A stretch of DNA of 64,000 nucleotides from Lumbricus terrestris (taxonomy: Eukaryota; Annelida; Clitellata; Crassiclitellata; Lumbricidae), in contig OX457041.1 of assembly GCA_949752735.1 (NCBI GenBank), forward strand, positions 24,223,027 through 24,287,026. Reading direction: 5' to 3'. Below, in pieces: positions 43,442 to 55,494 of this stretch. Made by a program: the position numbers and the translations under genes. Positions within the stretch are counted from its first letter, which is position 1, and every line of letters begins with the position of its first letter. Below the pieces are notes generated by a model that was not told the DNA's origin, searched no databases, and was given only the letters and a program-made list of their open reading frames with translations.

Positions 43442-44229
43442 TACACGCTGTAGCCTATACCCGTGTATAGGCTAACCTCGTGTGCAGCTCTGATTGTTGC
43501 TGCATTGAGATTTTATGATTACTTAAACGAGTCCTAAACTGTTCGATCAATTTCATATACATAGGTCTCTGCATTAGCAAAAGTAATTTAGGCCTACCTG
43601 AGCTTCCTCAGATAGGCCTACTGATGAGCAGTATTCAAATTTGGACTACGCGAAGAAGCGACTCGGCCCTAGATAGGCCCATCTCACTATACGTCGATGG
43701 ATAGGCCAACCTACTGAATCACTGATGCATTCGATAGGCCTACACTGAGCATTAATAGTCTAGTACTTAACCGAGCGAATAAAAAGAAATTAAAATGGAG
43801 TTTCCACTTCTGCCTAAAATTATCTTAAAGAAAAGCAGTCAAAGTTGATGCAGACTTTCGGAAAACTTCTCTAGCTGTAGGTTAAGCCAGAGCCGTATAT
43901 TGGCTCTGGGTTAAGCTAGACCCTCGTTCCTTCATCCGAAGGAGCTGAACTCTAAACTGTAGTCTGTAGCCTATATGTAATGCATGCACTGTTTGCGATG
44001 TAGAGGGCTGCGGTTTGTCCTTCCGATAAATAATGCAAGAAGCTATATAATACGTATATAATTTATAATATAGGCTACGCAATATATACAGTTATGCGAT
44101 AGTGCTAATTAATTTCCGAGAGTAAAATAATAATTTAATATCTAAATTTGAATCACATTTAAATTTTCAGTCACAGGATGGCGCAGCTGTTGGCATATCC
44201 TGGAGCTTAGACGCATTTATATGTAGTCT
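43442..44229. other. Upstream region of PDE3 gene
   Basis: AT-rich with many TAGGCCTA words. No TATA/initiator arrangement could be assigned with confidence. A start-stop ATG-TAG lies at 44221-44226, three bases before the ATG at 44230. Confidence 0.5.
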
Positions 44230-45096
44230 ATGTTGACTCTTGCATCAAGACAGGATCTCTCGCAGAGGAAGTTCAGTGTCAGAATTATGGAAGCGTCTGG
44301 GAATTGTTCAAAAGCGATGAAAAACCGCTCAAGTTTTGCGAAAGTTGACTTCCTAAATGACAGAAATGCTGACGGCGTTTTAAGTTCTAAGAAATCTGTT
44401 CGATGGTCGTCCGTTGATAACGAGCGAAATGTTCACGAACCTTTTTCTAGGAGTTACTCTCTGTTTGCTGTCTGCGTAGCGTTCGGTGTGTCGAGCGCCA
44501 CCATACTCGTCGAGGACTGGCTTGGTTTGGGGCTGAGCTGGCCCTTGGAGGAACTGTCACGCGTGGTAGTGCCGGGATTTTGTTTCGGGTTCGCTTTCTA
44601 CCATTCGGCGGCATACTTCAGTGAGAAATTGACTTCCCGGAGTTTACTTTCTCTTCTGGCCACCGTTCTGGCCTCGGAGACCGTATTGTGCGTATTGTTC
44701 GGTACATATTTACCACAATTCGTGACAAATTTCTTCGTATTTCTGGGAATCGCTTTAGCCAGCGCTTACCTGTCACTTGACGTTTACGCTAGCGCATTTG
44801 TCTTCGTAACGGTCAGCGTGTCGCGTTTTTTATCCTTAATATGCTTTGCGAGTGTAGCCACGACGTATCGACCGTATCTTGGATACTTTTTCTCAGCTCT
44901 TGGATTATTGCTGGCCAACTATCGGACTAGACTTAGTACGGTGCCGAAGGATGCGTCCCTGTTAGGTGAGGTCGATTGTGACAGCAGGGATGTGAAGACA
45001 AAGCTGGTGGCCATGAGCAATCATGTGTCGTCTGATGACTGTTTCAATGTCACCCCCAATCGTCGCAGCTCGTTGCCAATCATACAGAAACCCCAT
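44230..45096 (+). CDS. PDE3: PDE3-type phosphodiesterase, exon 1 (membrane region)
   Basis: Open from ATG 44230 to a GTAAGC donor at 45097, phase 0, 289 codons. After a hydrophilic head, hydrophobic segments lie at about residues 76-94, 111-130, 138-158, 164-183, 187-207 and 213-230. This fits the six-helix N-terminal membrane anchor known for PDE3, which sits in the endoplasmic reticulum. R-P-Y-L-G-Y-F-F-S-A-L-G in the last helix is family-like. R-R-S-S-L-P at 278-283 resembles the kinase site region of PDE3. ATG 44287 (residue 20) has a better start context (A at -3, G at +4) and may be the real start. The enzyme hydrolyses cAMP and is cGMP-inhibited in known family members. Confidence 0.8.
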
Positions 45097-46389
45097 GTAA
45101 GCTATACTTTATCCATTTGGGTGGAGACTTTTTTTATTTAGCTGTAAATTAACAATCTGAAGCACCCTAAAAGTATAGAATTGCTTATTAATACTATCTA
45201 AATTGTTGCTTTTATAGTAGCCTAATGATTGCTATACAAATTATTTTTAAACTTGCGTAATTGCTGCATAGCCTTTCAGGTTGCTCATTTAATTCATTTG
45301 AGAGACCCATTGTGCTTTATTACTAAATGGCTAGCTACTTAATTACTTCTCCATGATGCTCTTTATATGGAGGGTTGAAATATTTGGCTGCTGATAAATT
45401 ATTTGAGAAGTGCAACTCAGGTGCTTTAAAGGTAACTCTTTGGGAAGTCCACAAACCACACCTTGCATTTCTTTTCCAAGTTTTTTCTATGTTATATAAG
45501 GCACGGTGATCTCTCTTGTTGAATGCATTTTCAACAGCGATTCTAGAAGGTGTAGTCACATATGGTTGGATAGACATGGAATGGAGATCAGAGAAGCTTT
45601 CATTTTTGTGTAAAAGTGTGTGAGCATAATTTGTCAATTTCATGATTCCACAGGGTTTGGAACTTTGATGACGGAGGCAGTGAGGAAAGAGCTTTAGTGT
45701 ATACCCTGAGTTGTATTTTATAAATTTAATTAAAATCATTTTGTAGTTATTATTTCATACTTGAAGATATGCCAGGTAATGACTGTTAACTGGTGACTTG
45801 TTCAAAGTTTGTCTGTAATGCCATGTGAGTACCAACAGTGGTACAGTACTTGTTTGTTAGGTATAATGTTGAAGGTGGTTTTCTTGTATACATGAGCATC
45901 TGTATTGAAAGACATGTTTGCCACACGTTCTTGTCTAAATATAAGCATAAGATGGTTGCTTGTTCTGAATGGAGAGTATTGACTCTGTTGAAGAAGCACA
46001 ATGCTTGTCCTGTGTCAAGAAGGCAACACTTAAGTGTTATAAGTTTTACAAAACGTTTAGCCGTTTATGATATTTTACTGCGGCTTAAAGGCACCCATTT
46101 GTATGCACGTTGCTATGAGAATGCATGTTTGCATACATGTATTGTATGTCTGTATGTATTTGTAATTGAAGGCCTCTGTAGACCTGTCGCCTTAATCATG
46201 TGTGTAGTTATGTGTGACACTGTGTGTGTGTTCTCCTGAGGGGAAATGTTGTCCATTTGTCGATTGCTGAAGTTGTTTGTGTCCATCAGCTAAAAGATCT
46301 TTCAGGCCTCAAAAGCATCATGCCTCTTTAGTAATGTCAGAAGAGGCATGCTGCAATTTATCTTTTGCATGTACCTTGAACTACCTTCG
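45097..46389. other. PDE3 intron 1, 5' part
   Basis: AT-rich. ORFs at 45335-45739 (-) and 45838-46239 (+) show no domain I recognise, and no splice context supports them. Confidence 0.5.
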
Positions 46390-46390
46390 T

Positions 46391-46618
46391 GTGTTTGTTT
46401 GTTTGTATGTGCACTTGTTATAGCTCCCCTTCAAGCTCACTACTCAGAGGCGCTCCCGACTACAGAGCGGACACTGCATCGGAGTTTCACGTCGAAGTGC
46501 TGAGCAATTGTGAGTGAAAGACTTGCCCAAGGTCCCTACGCGGCGGCTTGAGGTGGATTCGAACCTGTAACCCTTCGGCTGCAAGGCGATGAACGCACCC
46601 ACTACACCACCGCGCCCA
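46391..46618 (-). mobile_element. tRNA-derived SINE, full-length-like, minus strand
   Basis: Reverse complement of the SINE: TGTTTGTTTGTATGTGCACT tail end, AGCTCCCCTTCAAGC, CGGAGTTTCACGTCGAAG, ACTTGCCCAAGGTCC, B-box inverse GGATTCGAACC, and ACTACACCACCGCGCCCAC head. Confidence 0.92.
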
Positions 46619-46684
46619 CAAAATTTATGTTTTCCTTGCCTTATTATTCCAAACTTTGCCCTAGCCTCTTATTCATTCATTTCA

Positions 46685-46745
46685 GAATTTATATAGCACT
46701 TCTTCATGGGGGCTACTCAGAAGCGCTCCCGGATCTATAGCACGG
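46685..46745 (-). mobile_element. SINE 3' fragment
   Basis: TTTATATAGCACTTCTTCATGG and GCTACTCAGAAGCGCTCCCG match the inverted 3' part of the SINE. Confidence 0.55.
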
Positions 46746-47735
46746 CAAAAAGAACTGTTTTGAGTTTAATTTTTTTAAATGCTTGAGTATACGAGCCACA
46801 GGAAGCAGTAGACTTATAGTTTGACAAAATAGATCTGAGGTAATTTAGGGTAATCTAGAAAAACAACCATAGTTCTGCACTTTCCAAGAGCACTGCCTGC
46901 ATATCGATCTAAATAAGTGCAACTTAAGGTGTTCAAGATTTGCTTGGAGTTGAATCATCTCTTGAAGCAGCATGTATGGTATAGCTGTACAAAGTTTCTG
47001 CTTTTCAGAGCACTGTCTTTGGTGTTAGTGGTGGGGGGGTGTAGAATAATTTTTATCAAAGATGGCATGTATTGTTTCTTCTATTTTTAGTCATAGGGGT
47101 GTTTGTGGTTAATAAGGTTTTTTGTGTTTTGTGTTTTTTTCTTCTTTCATGAACAGCTGCTATAGATCATTAGATTTAAAAATGGATTGGATATCTTTTG
47201 CCTTTATAGTTAGTCTTCATTCAATGATCCATCATCCATTCATCAGATGCCCATTGATCCAACTCTCTCTATAGTTCAGCTGATCCACCCAACCATTCAT
47301 TTATTCAGTTTTTAAATACAGAGGTCATTAATTACTGACTGTTGCAAATGAGCGCCACTCCTATTAAAAATCTGCCTTGATGTACTTTTATCTGGTGTAC
47401 TTTGTAGTTATCCAGTTGCTTTTTTGTATTACATTACATTCTGGTGAATTGTTTTTTTTATTAGCTAATATTAGTCTTGGCTCTTTGTTATGATTGCATT
47501 GTTGTGGCTTCATATTGACTTGAATCAAAACTAAAATGAATTGGTTTGAATTGCAGTAATTTAAATTGGACTTAAGGAGATTCATTTATCTAGATAATTT
47601 CAGGTTATTCAATAGAATGCAATTTGCAGTTTAAAATTAAACTAGATCACAATGGAATTGTGGAATTGTTTCCATAAAAATTTCAATGTTTTAATCATGT
47701 GGAAGGAATGCCAGTCGACCACATCCCACAAATGG
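46746..47735. other. PDE3 intron 1, middle part
   Basis: AT-rich, nothing recognised. Confidence 0.5.
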
Positions 47736-47739
47736 CACA

Positions 47740-48125
47740 ATTGACTACTGTAACTCCTTACTAATTGGGCTTCCTAAGGTTCGCTTGTCATCTGTGCAAT
47801 CTGTTCTAAATTCTGCTGCTGCACTTATCGCATGACTTCCTCGATACTCGCACATCTCCACATACATGACTCATGACCTTCACTGGCTTCCGATCTTTGC
47901 CCGAATCAGATACAAGGTCTTGCTCCTAGTTACTAAGTCCCTGCAGGGCTTAGCGCCTAAATGCCTCTGGGACTTAATCTGTAAGCATCTTTCTGCAAGA
48001 TCTTCACGCCCTCCTCGTTCTGCTGACCGCTTTGATCTATTTGTACTTAGATCACGAACCTCATTAACCCAGCATCGGGCTATTGCAAAGAAATCAAATG
48101 CCTGTTCGACCACCATGTTCAACAG
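47740..48125 (+). pseudogene. CR1/L2-type LINE C-terminal fragment
   Basis: Starts D-Y-C-N-S-L-L-I-G-L-P, then one stop, then an open frame 47866-48125 with H-D-L-H-W-L-P-I-F-A-R-I-R-Y-K-V-L-L-L, S-L-Q-G-L-A-P and L-R-S-R-T-S. This is the conserved C-terminal block of CR1/L2-like LINE Pol. It is a 5'-truncated relic in PDE3 intron 1. Confidence 0.88.
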
Positions 48126-48253
48126 GTAGTATGAACGAAAACATATAACTAATGCAATCAAAATATTTGGAATAGTATTTTAACAAGTTTATTTTTTGTG
48201 TTAGCTGATCATGCGATCTGATAATGTGAAAATTGACTCTGTTGCTATTCCAG

Positions 48254-48511
48254 AAGAACTCCAGGAACTCTGGACTACTGAAGAAAGCGGAAGCAACCCT
48301 TCAAGAGATGCTGACTTCTCCCGATGTTCCACTCCGAATCCTGAAGCAGCTGGAGGCTCTGACGGATCTTCTGAAGGCATCTGATGCTCCGGTCGTACAT
48401 CAGCGCTCCAAGAGCATACCTCTCATCACGCTGTCTGGCGGTAGTGTATTCTCCGAGCAGTGCGCAGATTTTCCCTACTCGATCTCAGAGGCTTCAAGCT
48501 ATGCCCCAAGG
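48254..48511 (+). CDS. PDE3: PDE3-type phosphodiesterase, exon 2
   Basis: The acceptor GCTATTCCAG precedes 48254; the donor after 48511 is GTGAAC. Phase 0 on both sides, 86 codons. It reads L-L-K-K-A-E-A-T-L-Q-E-M-L, then S-P-D-V-P-L-R-I-L-K-Q-L-E-A-L. This amphipathic segment lies where PDE3 proteins have a helical region between the membrane anchor and the catalytic domain. A second basic-Ser motif Q-R-S-K-S-I-P follows. It has a higher GC content than the intron on either side. Confidence 0.85.
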
Positions 48512-48571
48512 GTGAACAAATTTCTGATATTTTGTTATTATTGTTTGAGTGATGGATTGATTTCAAGCAGT

Positions 48572-48988
48572 GTTTAGGTTAGACGTCTCTGGGGTGGGGT
48601 CCCCAGTAATGCATTCTACCCAGGAAACATCATGAGGTGTTGTATACATGTAAATGCGTACCATTTTACCCCTCAGAAAGGCTAAATGTGTAACAATTCC
48701 CCCAACCCTCGAAAAATAAACAGTCTTGTGTACATGCATCTTTGGTAAAAGAGTAAGACTAAAAAAAATCATCAGTTTTTTACTAGCGAAAATGGTATAT
48801 TTTTCTAAGATTTTGACCATAGACTAAAAAGTTGTCATAAAAAATGACCGATCACATGGTGTCGTTGGTGGCTCTCAGCAGCCGGTTGCCTTCCACCCAA
48901 AAGTCCACCCAAAATGGGCGTTTTCCCCCCCGTCCCCCTTCAGAAACCCGAATTCCACCTCCCCTAAAGCAGGGGGACTAGATTAAAC
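48572..48988. mobile_element. GTTTA-terminal repeat element, fullest copy
   Basis: Left GTTTAGGTTAGACGTCTCTGG and right CTAGATTAAAC are imperfect inverted ends. The interior has GATCACATGGTGTCGTTGG, CTTCCACCCAAAAGTCCACC, and a GACTAAAAAAAATCATCAG module like that in the hAT-like MITEs. No clear target duplication. It starts 60 bases after PDE3 exon 2. Confidence 0.65.
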
Positions 48989-49835
48989 ATTCGAAGTCAC
49001 ATTGTTGATCACAGAGTGTGACTGTATGTTACTCACCGGCAAGACGCATACATATCACGTACGGACGTTAAAAGTGTATTTGCAGTGACACTGTTGCAGG
49101 ATGTACAAAATACATTTATAGCAGAATCGGTATTCCACGCAGACTTCTATCGTCGTTATCTTATTTTATTTTCTGGTTTACTTTATGAGTTCGACGAATA
49201 TAACGTGTTACGCATAATGAAAATCGGACATTAATTTATAATTTTTGTGGTCACCTGTCACTTATATTTGTTTAGCATTATTATTGACGTCTCCAAAATA
49301 ATCTACTGTAGATCAGTTTTGCTCTACAGTATTTGTCTTCCCTCCTGCCCCCAGGCCCAACATTACTTATGAATGATGCAGATGTGGTTGTGTGCACTAC
49401 CAATAAAATGACCGCTGGCATTGACCATCCTATAAAGTATGCCATAAAAGCTTAATTTTCTTCCTATTATATATTGCACACCAAGAGCGATGCTATACTG
49501 GACTGGATGATGACAGAGGATGGCTACAGAGGACTGAAGAGAGATGTACAAAATAGAGATGCGTGGCGTCATTGGACATACGAACCTGCCTGAGGGCAGT
49601 AAATGAAAGTAGAAGATACATTATACAGAATACTAGCAAATGCTTGTAAATTTTGGAATTTAAAAGTTTTGAAGTAGAGATCTTTGAACAGCTACAGCTG
49701 TACTAGTTACAACTTTTAATCACCAACTATTATTAACACCATGTATAGAAAGCAAAGCGAATAATAAATACGTGAATTATATATAATTATTTAACGTAGG
49801 CTTATTGGACTTAACCTTAGAACATCGTAAACCAC
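48989..49835. other. PDE3 intron 2, 5' part
   Basis: Nothing recognised; the minus-strand ORF at 49363-49572 has no known domain. Confidence 0.5.
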
Positions 49836-49839
49836 AGGC

Positions 49840-50093
49840 TTGAGTAGACATAGAGGCTCTAAATTGCCATAACAACCTTTTTCAATAATTGCATTGTGAT
49901 TTCATAGAGGCTCTAAATTGTCATAACAACTTCCTAGAATATTAATTGCATTGTGATTTCATAGTCTAGGAGGTACAAGTTGCCATGGCTACTGACCTCT
50001 TATAATAATGCATTGTGATTTCCTAGAGTATACAAATTATCATAGTATAGCTTCTTATAATAATAGTTGCATTGTGATTTCAGAGAAGTCATA
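49840..50093. repeat. ~60-bp minisatellite, TTGCATTGTGATTTCATAGA units, left part
   Basis: Units with ATTGCATTGTGATTTC, AGAGG(C/T)TATAAATTG and CATAGTAACCTCTTATAATAA. The array is split by the element at 50094-50879 and resumes to about 51640. Confidence 0.9.
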
Positions 50094-50879
50094 GATGTAA
50101 AAAACGATGAAACTAAAATAAAAAACGGTAAAAAACGTCGTTTTTTTCGAAATAATAAAAAACGACAAAAAAACGATAAAAAACGGAAACGGAAAATAAT
50201 TTGCCTTTGTAACATCTGAAATTTCATTTTCAGCTTAAAAACCTTGCTTATGCAATTTTATCAAGAAATTGCAAATAACACAACTTTATTTTTAGGCCAA
50301 AATAATTGGTAAGTAAACGTTAATCTACCACGGTTATTTTTTTTCTTATAACTTTGGTTTAATAAGAAATTCGGACAAATTAAAGGTATGAAAATCTTTT
50401 CAAATTTAAATTGTACACATAAGTCCACATTAGATCTATAAGTTTATGCTGATCGACATAACACAATTAAAATCTAATCAGAAGCAAAAACCACCGATGT
50501 GTACTAAGTTATATATTGTACAGTTGTACTTAAAATTGTTACTCTTAGATATTAATTATAGGCCCAAGAATTTTAAATCAAAATAACTCTTACAAGTTTC
50601 ATTTCTTGTAAGGGATCTACTACATGTATTTCTCAAAATTATGACTTAAACAATTACATAAAGACACTATATTTAGCTGCATCCTTGAGAGTACGGTGAA
50701 AACGTATGGAATATTAGACAAAAATTAAATTAAGGAAAATAATATTATGCAGTAAGTAATTAGGCTAAATAAAGTTACACAAAAATCGAAAAAAACGATA
50801 AAAAACGATGGGAAAAATAAAAAACGAAAAAAACGACGATTTTTGGGAGGGAATAAAAAACGAAAAAAACGTTTTTTAC
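50094..50879. mobile_element. Insertion with GTAAAAAACG inverted ends
   Basis: The left end GTAAAAAACGATG and the right end AACGTTTTTTAC are inverted. Both end regions repeat AAAAACGATAAAAAACG words, and the middle is AT-rich unique DNA. The flanks are the near-repeats AGAGAAGTCATAGAT and AGAGAAGTTATAAAT, which could be a long target duplication or simply two minisatellite units. Class unknown. Confidence 0.5.
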
Positions 50880-51640
50880 AACTATGAGAGAAGTTATAAA
50901 TTGTCATGGTAACATTTGATAATAATTGCATTGTGATTTCATAGTCTAGAAGCTATAAGTTGCCATGGTGACCTCTTATAATAATTGCATTGTGATTTCA
51001 TAGAGTATACAAATTATCTTAGTAACCTCTTATAATGATAGTTGCATTGTGATTTCAGAGAAGTTATAAATTGTCATGGTAACATTTCATTATCATTGCA
51101 TTGTGATTTCATAGAGTATACAAATTATCTTAGTAACCTCTTATAATGATAGTTGCATTGTGATTTCAGAGAAGTTATAAATTGTCATGGTAACATTTCA
51201 TTATCATTGCATTGTGATTTCATAGAGGCTATAAATTGTCATTGTTACTTGTAATATTAATTGCATTGGGATTTCTCAAAGACTATAAATTGCCATAGTA
51301 ACTTTTTATAACAATTGCATTGTGATCTCACAGAGGCTATTTTATTACCATTGTAGCTTCTTATAATAGCCCTAATTGCATGGCATTTAATGGAGGCTAT
51401 ACATTGAGTTTATAAATAGCATCATGATTGCATGAAGGCTATGAATTTCCATAGGTTACCTCTGACCATAATTGCTTTGTAATTTTGCATAAGCTGTAAA
51501 TAGCCTTAGTAACTCCTTATAATAATTGCAAATAATTGCAAAAATTGTATACAAGTGTTTCATATAGGCTATTAATTGCCATTGTAACCTCTAATAATAA
51601 TTGCATTGTGATTTAACGGAGGGTCTAAACTGACAAAGAA
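50880..51640. repeat. ~60-bp minisatellite, right part
   Basis: Ten or more imperfect units. Two neighbouring double-units (about 50998-51115 and 51116-51225) are nearly identical, which suggests recent local duplication. Confidence 0.92.
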
Positions 51641-54600
51641 ACCTCAATAAAAATAATGGTATTGCAATTTCATAGATGATATTTTGTAATGTGATTTGCT
51701 AAGACACTGATGGAGTGAATATGTTGATGGCTGACAGGTGTGATGTGCAGAGCGATGCGGTTTTGATAGCCGCTGGCGGCTAAAACCTCGAACAAGTCTT
51801 CTTTCTTTTGCTTCTTTTTGGTGCGCATAGTGTTACGAAATTATTTTCATCTTGAACTGATATCAATGCATGCTCATCCCTATTTTTTTAGCTGTGGCTT
51901 GTCTGTAGGCAATGCCATTCCCACTGCTCTATAAATTTTTTCCTTACAAGTGTTCCCACTGCTCGCCATGCATGGAACACAACACTGGAAAAACATGTGT
52001 TCCAATAAAAGACTTAAAATTCGACGTTCAAACTGCTCACACATTTGGCATTTCCGCTGCTCACCCAAGCCTCTTTACCAACTGAGCGCCCCTGAGTAGA
52101 TATCTTAGAGTCGCTATATAAATTCTTGGAATGAATGAATGAGTGAATGAATTCATGAATGAGTGAATGAAAGGGAGGAAATTAGAATATTGGGCTGCAA
52201 TTGGTAACAAACACCTTAATTATTTATGATTTTCTTATGATACATGTAGGTGCCCTTGTTATTAATTTTTTATATTTGGTATCATAAGTTGTTTGAGTAA
52301 CAATAATAATAAGATTAATAATATTAATATAATTCTAGTAATAATTATATTGATAGTAATACCGCTAATAGGAATCATGATTAGCCCTGTCAATTACTTG
52401 AGTCTTCTTACTTATTATTTTGCAATTCATCGTAGCTCCTTTATAAAAATGTGATTTTCAAGATGTGCATGCTTCCCATCCATGTTTTAAACTAATCTAC
52501 TAATATGCAAGTTCTCAGAAAACTCTTAACTGTGAATACAAAGGTTTTTGATTAGAACTTTAGAAGCTGAAGTAAGATCCTTGTGAGTGGCACATTTAAA
52601 ACTTAATGACCATTATCTCCCTTCATAAACTTTCAGCCACTCTAGGACGGACCACTTACAAATTAATTAACACCCAATAATGTCTGGCTGGCCCAGAGAC
52701 TGTGACTCTGTTTCCTGAACTGTAATAGGAAGCCATAAACTGATGTTTACAGATGGCTTTCCTGACCTAGGTGTACAATACGAAAACATTTAAACCTTAT
52801 AGAAATCAGGAAATCACAACTTAATGAAATGTTCCAACCCGGACTGGGCAGTCAGATTACTTTCAAAAGAGGTTTTTCAAGCAAAAAAGTGGAGATAAGC
52901 TCAGTGTAAGCCTATCCAACCTAATTTAAATTTAATTGCAAAGCTGTGCATGCGTTTAGCATTCATTTTTAGATTTCTGTCTTTCACGAAAGAATTACCG
53001 TCAATAATCTGTCTACTCGGTTTCTACAAAGGTATTTAAAGGCATGAGTTGTACAGCATCTCAAATTGGCATTGCTGAAATTAAATTAGTTATATGGGGC
53101 ATTTGATATAAATAAGCAGATTGCGGAATGTGGTCCAACTATTTTTTTATTGTAACACAGTATATGTAGGCCAACCACCATGTGTGTTGTATACACATGG
53201 CCTTCAGAACCTTTGTTCAACTACCAAGTAGACATTAATCCTTGTACCAGACCATGGACAGTGGAGCACTTAAGTGAGCTCACCACCAGTGACTGACTGT
53301 AATCTGTGAGAGGTAGGCACTCCATGAACCTTTAGTTACGCATGTCAATGAGGTAAATATACACAATAGGCCTTTGTCATGTCAGTTTTATAGCATTTTA
53401 AAAAGAATTTGTGAATGGTGTATCTGATTGACTCAGAATTTACCGTTGAACTGCCAACTAAATGTCTGACACCCGGGCTGCTCCAGTATTTAAAACTCTG
53501 GCTACACCGGCGCTTCTTAGTGATGCTACTGAAATGAATTTATACATAATATATGACAAAGAGGCCAGGTGTAATATTTTGTTCGTGCATCTTGTAAGTA
53601 AATTGTCCGGTTGTTGAATGTGACTGAACTGTGTTCACGAAAACAAGGTAGTTTGGTCTTTCCTAAGTATAGAGCTTATCATCAATGCCCTCTTCCAGTG
53701 ATTGACGTTCACTGCAACGTCAAGCTGTAAAACACACAAAAAAGTGACAACGGCTATGACGTTCATGTATACAGAATTGTCAGAATATTACAGATCTATG
53801 GCTAATGGAGAACTTTGTAATCTATGAGAGGCACTTCATAATCCTTGTTGTACATGGCAGTGTTATGCATTAATGATTTAGTAATTGAGAGGGCCACACC
53901 TTTCAGTTTTATACAACTATAGATAAGGAAAGATTTTGTGAAGGTGTATTTGGCACAGGCACAAGATTTAGAACCTGTGAAACTGAAAACTCTCGAAGAA
54001 ACATTGTCCACATTTCCAGTTATTCTGTACAAGCCTTACTACAAGGCCAAGTACTATATTACAAGAATAGTTTTTCAAGAGCATTATGGTAATTATATAT
54101 CAATCACAATCAGGTGATAACATTTGATATCTATAGCAGTCCTTCGACCTACCTAATCAGAGACCCACAGGTAAAGTGAGCAATGTTTAAGCATAGATAG
54201 AATGCTGTGGGTTTTGTCCTAAGTAGGAAATGGTACTCTCCCAGTGGTCGGGCCTACGGGTTCAAACACAAAGTGAATTGTTGTTACATATTTAGGGGAG
54301 GCGCTGCTGCAAATCTTTATAGCCTTCCCATAACATTCAGTTGATGCACTCGTGTATATGTACTGATCTAAGTAATATTTGATTGTGCTCCCTGTTCTAC
54401 CATGTGTACTGTCAATTTACTTAAAAAAATTTAGGCAGGAATGGGGGGAGGGGTTAATGCTTACCTAATGTTATTAATTTGCATTTCTGTCATAGGTTAT
54501 CTGTCTGTGTGTGAGTGGACGAAGGTGGAGGTGATATGCTGATTTGATAATGTTATTGTGTGGTTATAAGGTCATGTAGCGTATCACCATGAAAGTGGGT

Positions 54601-54880
54601 ACAAAGATAGCCATTAATTGTAATGTTTAAATCGATAATCTGTTATTGTCTTCACAGATTCACTCTACGCAAGATATGTCATTATCTATTTCTGACCAAA
54701 TGGTTTTGTTATTCATTTATTTTGTGTGACTTTTGGATCATATGTTATGGTAGGAGCATTTAAAAATGCAACATATAGAGTGATAGAACTTTGTAGGACA
54801 ATGTAGGCCTACTGCTTGAAATCTGAAGTTATGGGTTTTAGGTAAGTTGACCATTGATTTAGTAGTGTACGATTGCTGCA
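51641..54880. other. PDE3 intron 2, largely unique DNA
   Basis: Mostly unique-looking AT-rich sequence. A SINE tail (GCCCCTGAGTAGATATCTTAG) and GAATGAATGA repeats lie at about 52088-52170. No exon was recognised. Confidence 0.5.
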
Positions 54881-54884
54881 TTTT

Positions 54885-54990
54885 TTCATGGTGGCTGACT
54901 GGTTAGAGTGGCTCGGCCTGTACTGCAGGGAGTATGGGGTTTGAGGCTGTGTATGGACCTTGAGCAAGTCCTTCACTCACAGTTGCTCAC
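54885..54990 (+). mobile_element. Diverged tRNA-derived SINE head
   Basis: GGTGGCTGACTGGTTAGAGTGG, then ATGGACCTTGAGCAAGTCC and TTCACTCACAGTTGCTCA, similar to the SINE head and body, with loss of the 3' part. Confidence 0.5.
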
Positions 54991-55276
54991 TACCATTGAT
55001 ATTCTGGGCATAAGCAGCTGATGTGGAATGTAATAAAATTGTAAAATACATAGTTGCCTATATTTTTAAAAGATTGTGCGGCTGTACATGATGAGCTAAA
55101 CAGGATTGTCGTATGCAAAGACTTTTGTGATGGATAAAGCGTTGTTAATATTTTTTTTATTATACCTATTATTATTATTATTGTTGTTGTTATTGGTGGT
55201 GGTGATGTTCTTCTTCTTCAGGTTATTTTTATTATAATTATGATTATTATTATTATAATTATTATACTACATCACA

Positions 55277-55454
55277 CAGTGCCTAAAGTGTGGAAAAATA
55301 AGTGCCTGGACGCCCCTTACCTCTCCAAAAGAAATGCCTGGACGGCCCTTACCTTTCAAGTCTGTGCTAGCCAATAAGTGGCTGGACGGTGTTCAGATTT
55401 TAAAACAAGTGCATGGACGCCGTCCATGACCGTCCTGGCACACTTTAAGCCCTG
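55277..55454. mobile_element. hAT-like MITE, CAGTGCCTAAAGTGTGG TIR, exact 8-bp TSD
   Basis: Left CAGTGCCTAAAGTGTGG and right GCACACTTTAAGCCCTG are inverted. ACATCACA at 55269-55276 and 55455-55462 is an exact duplication. It is the same family as 43244-43433. Its right end is 40 bases before PDE3 exon 3. Confidence 0.93.
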
Positions 55455-55494
55455 ACATCACATAATTACTGGTACTGTTATTCTTAATGTTCAG

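Noticed and set aside
45335..46239. ORFs of 133-134 codons on both strands in PDE3 intron 1
   Set aside because: No recognisable domain, no splice support, and ordinary for AT-rich intronic DNA of this length.
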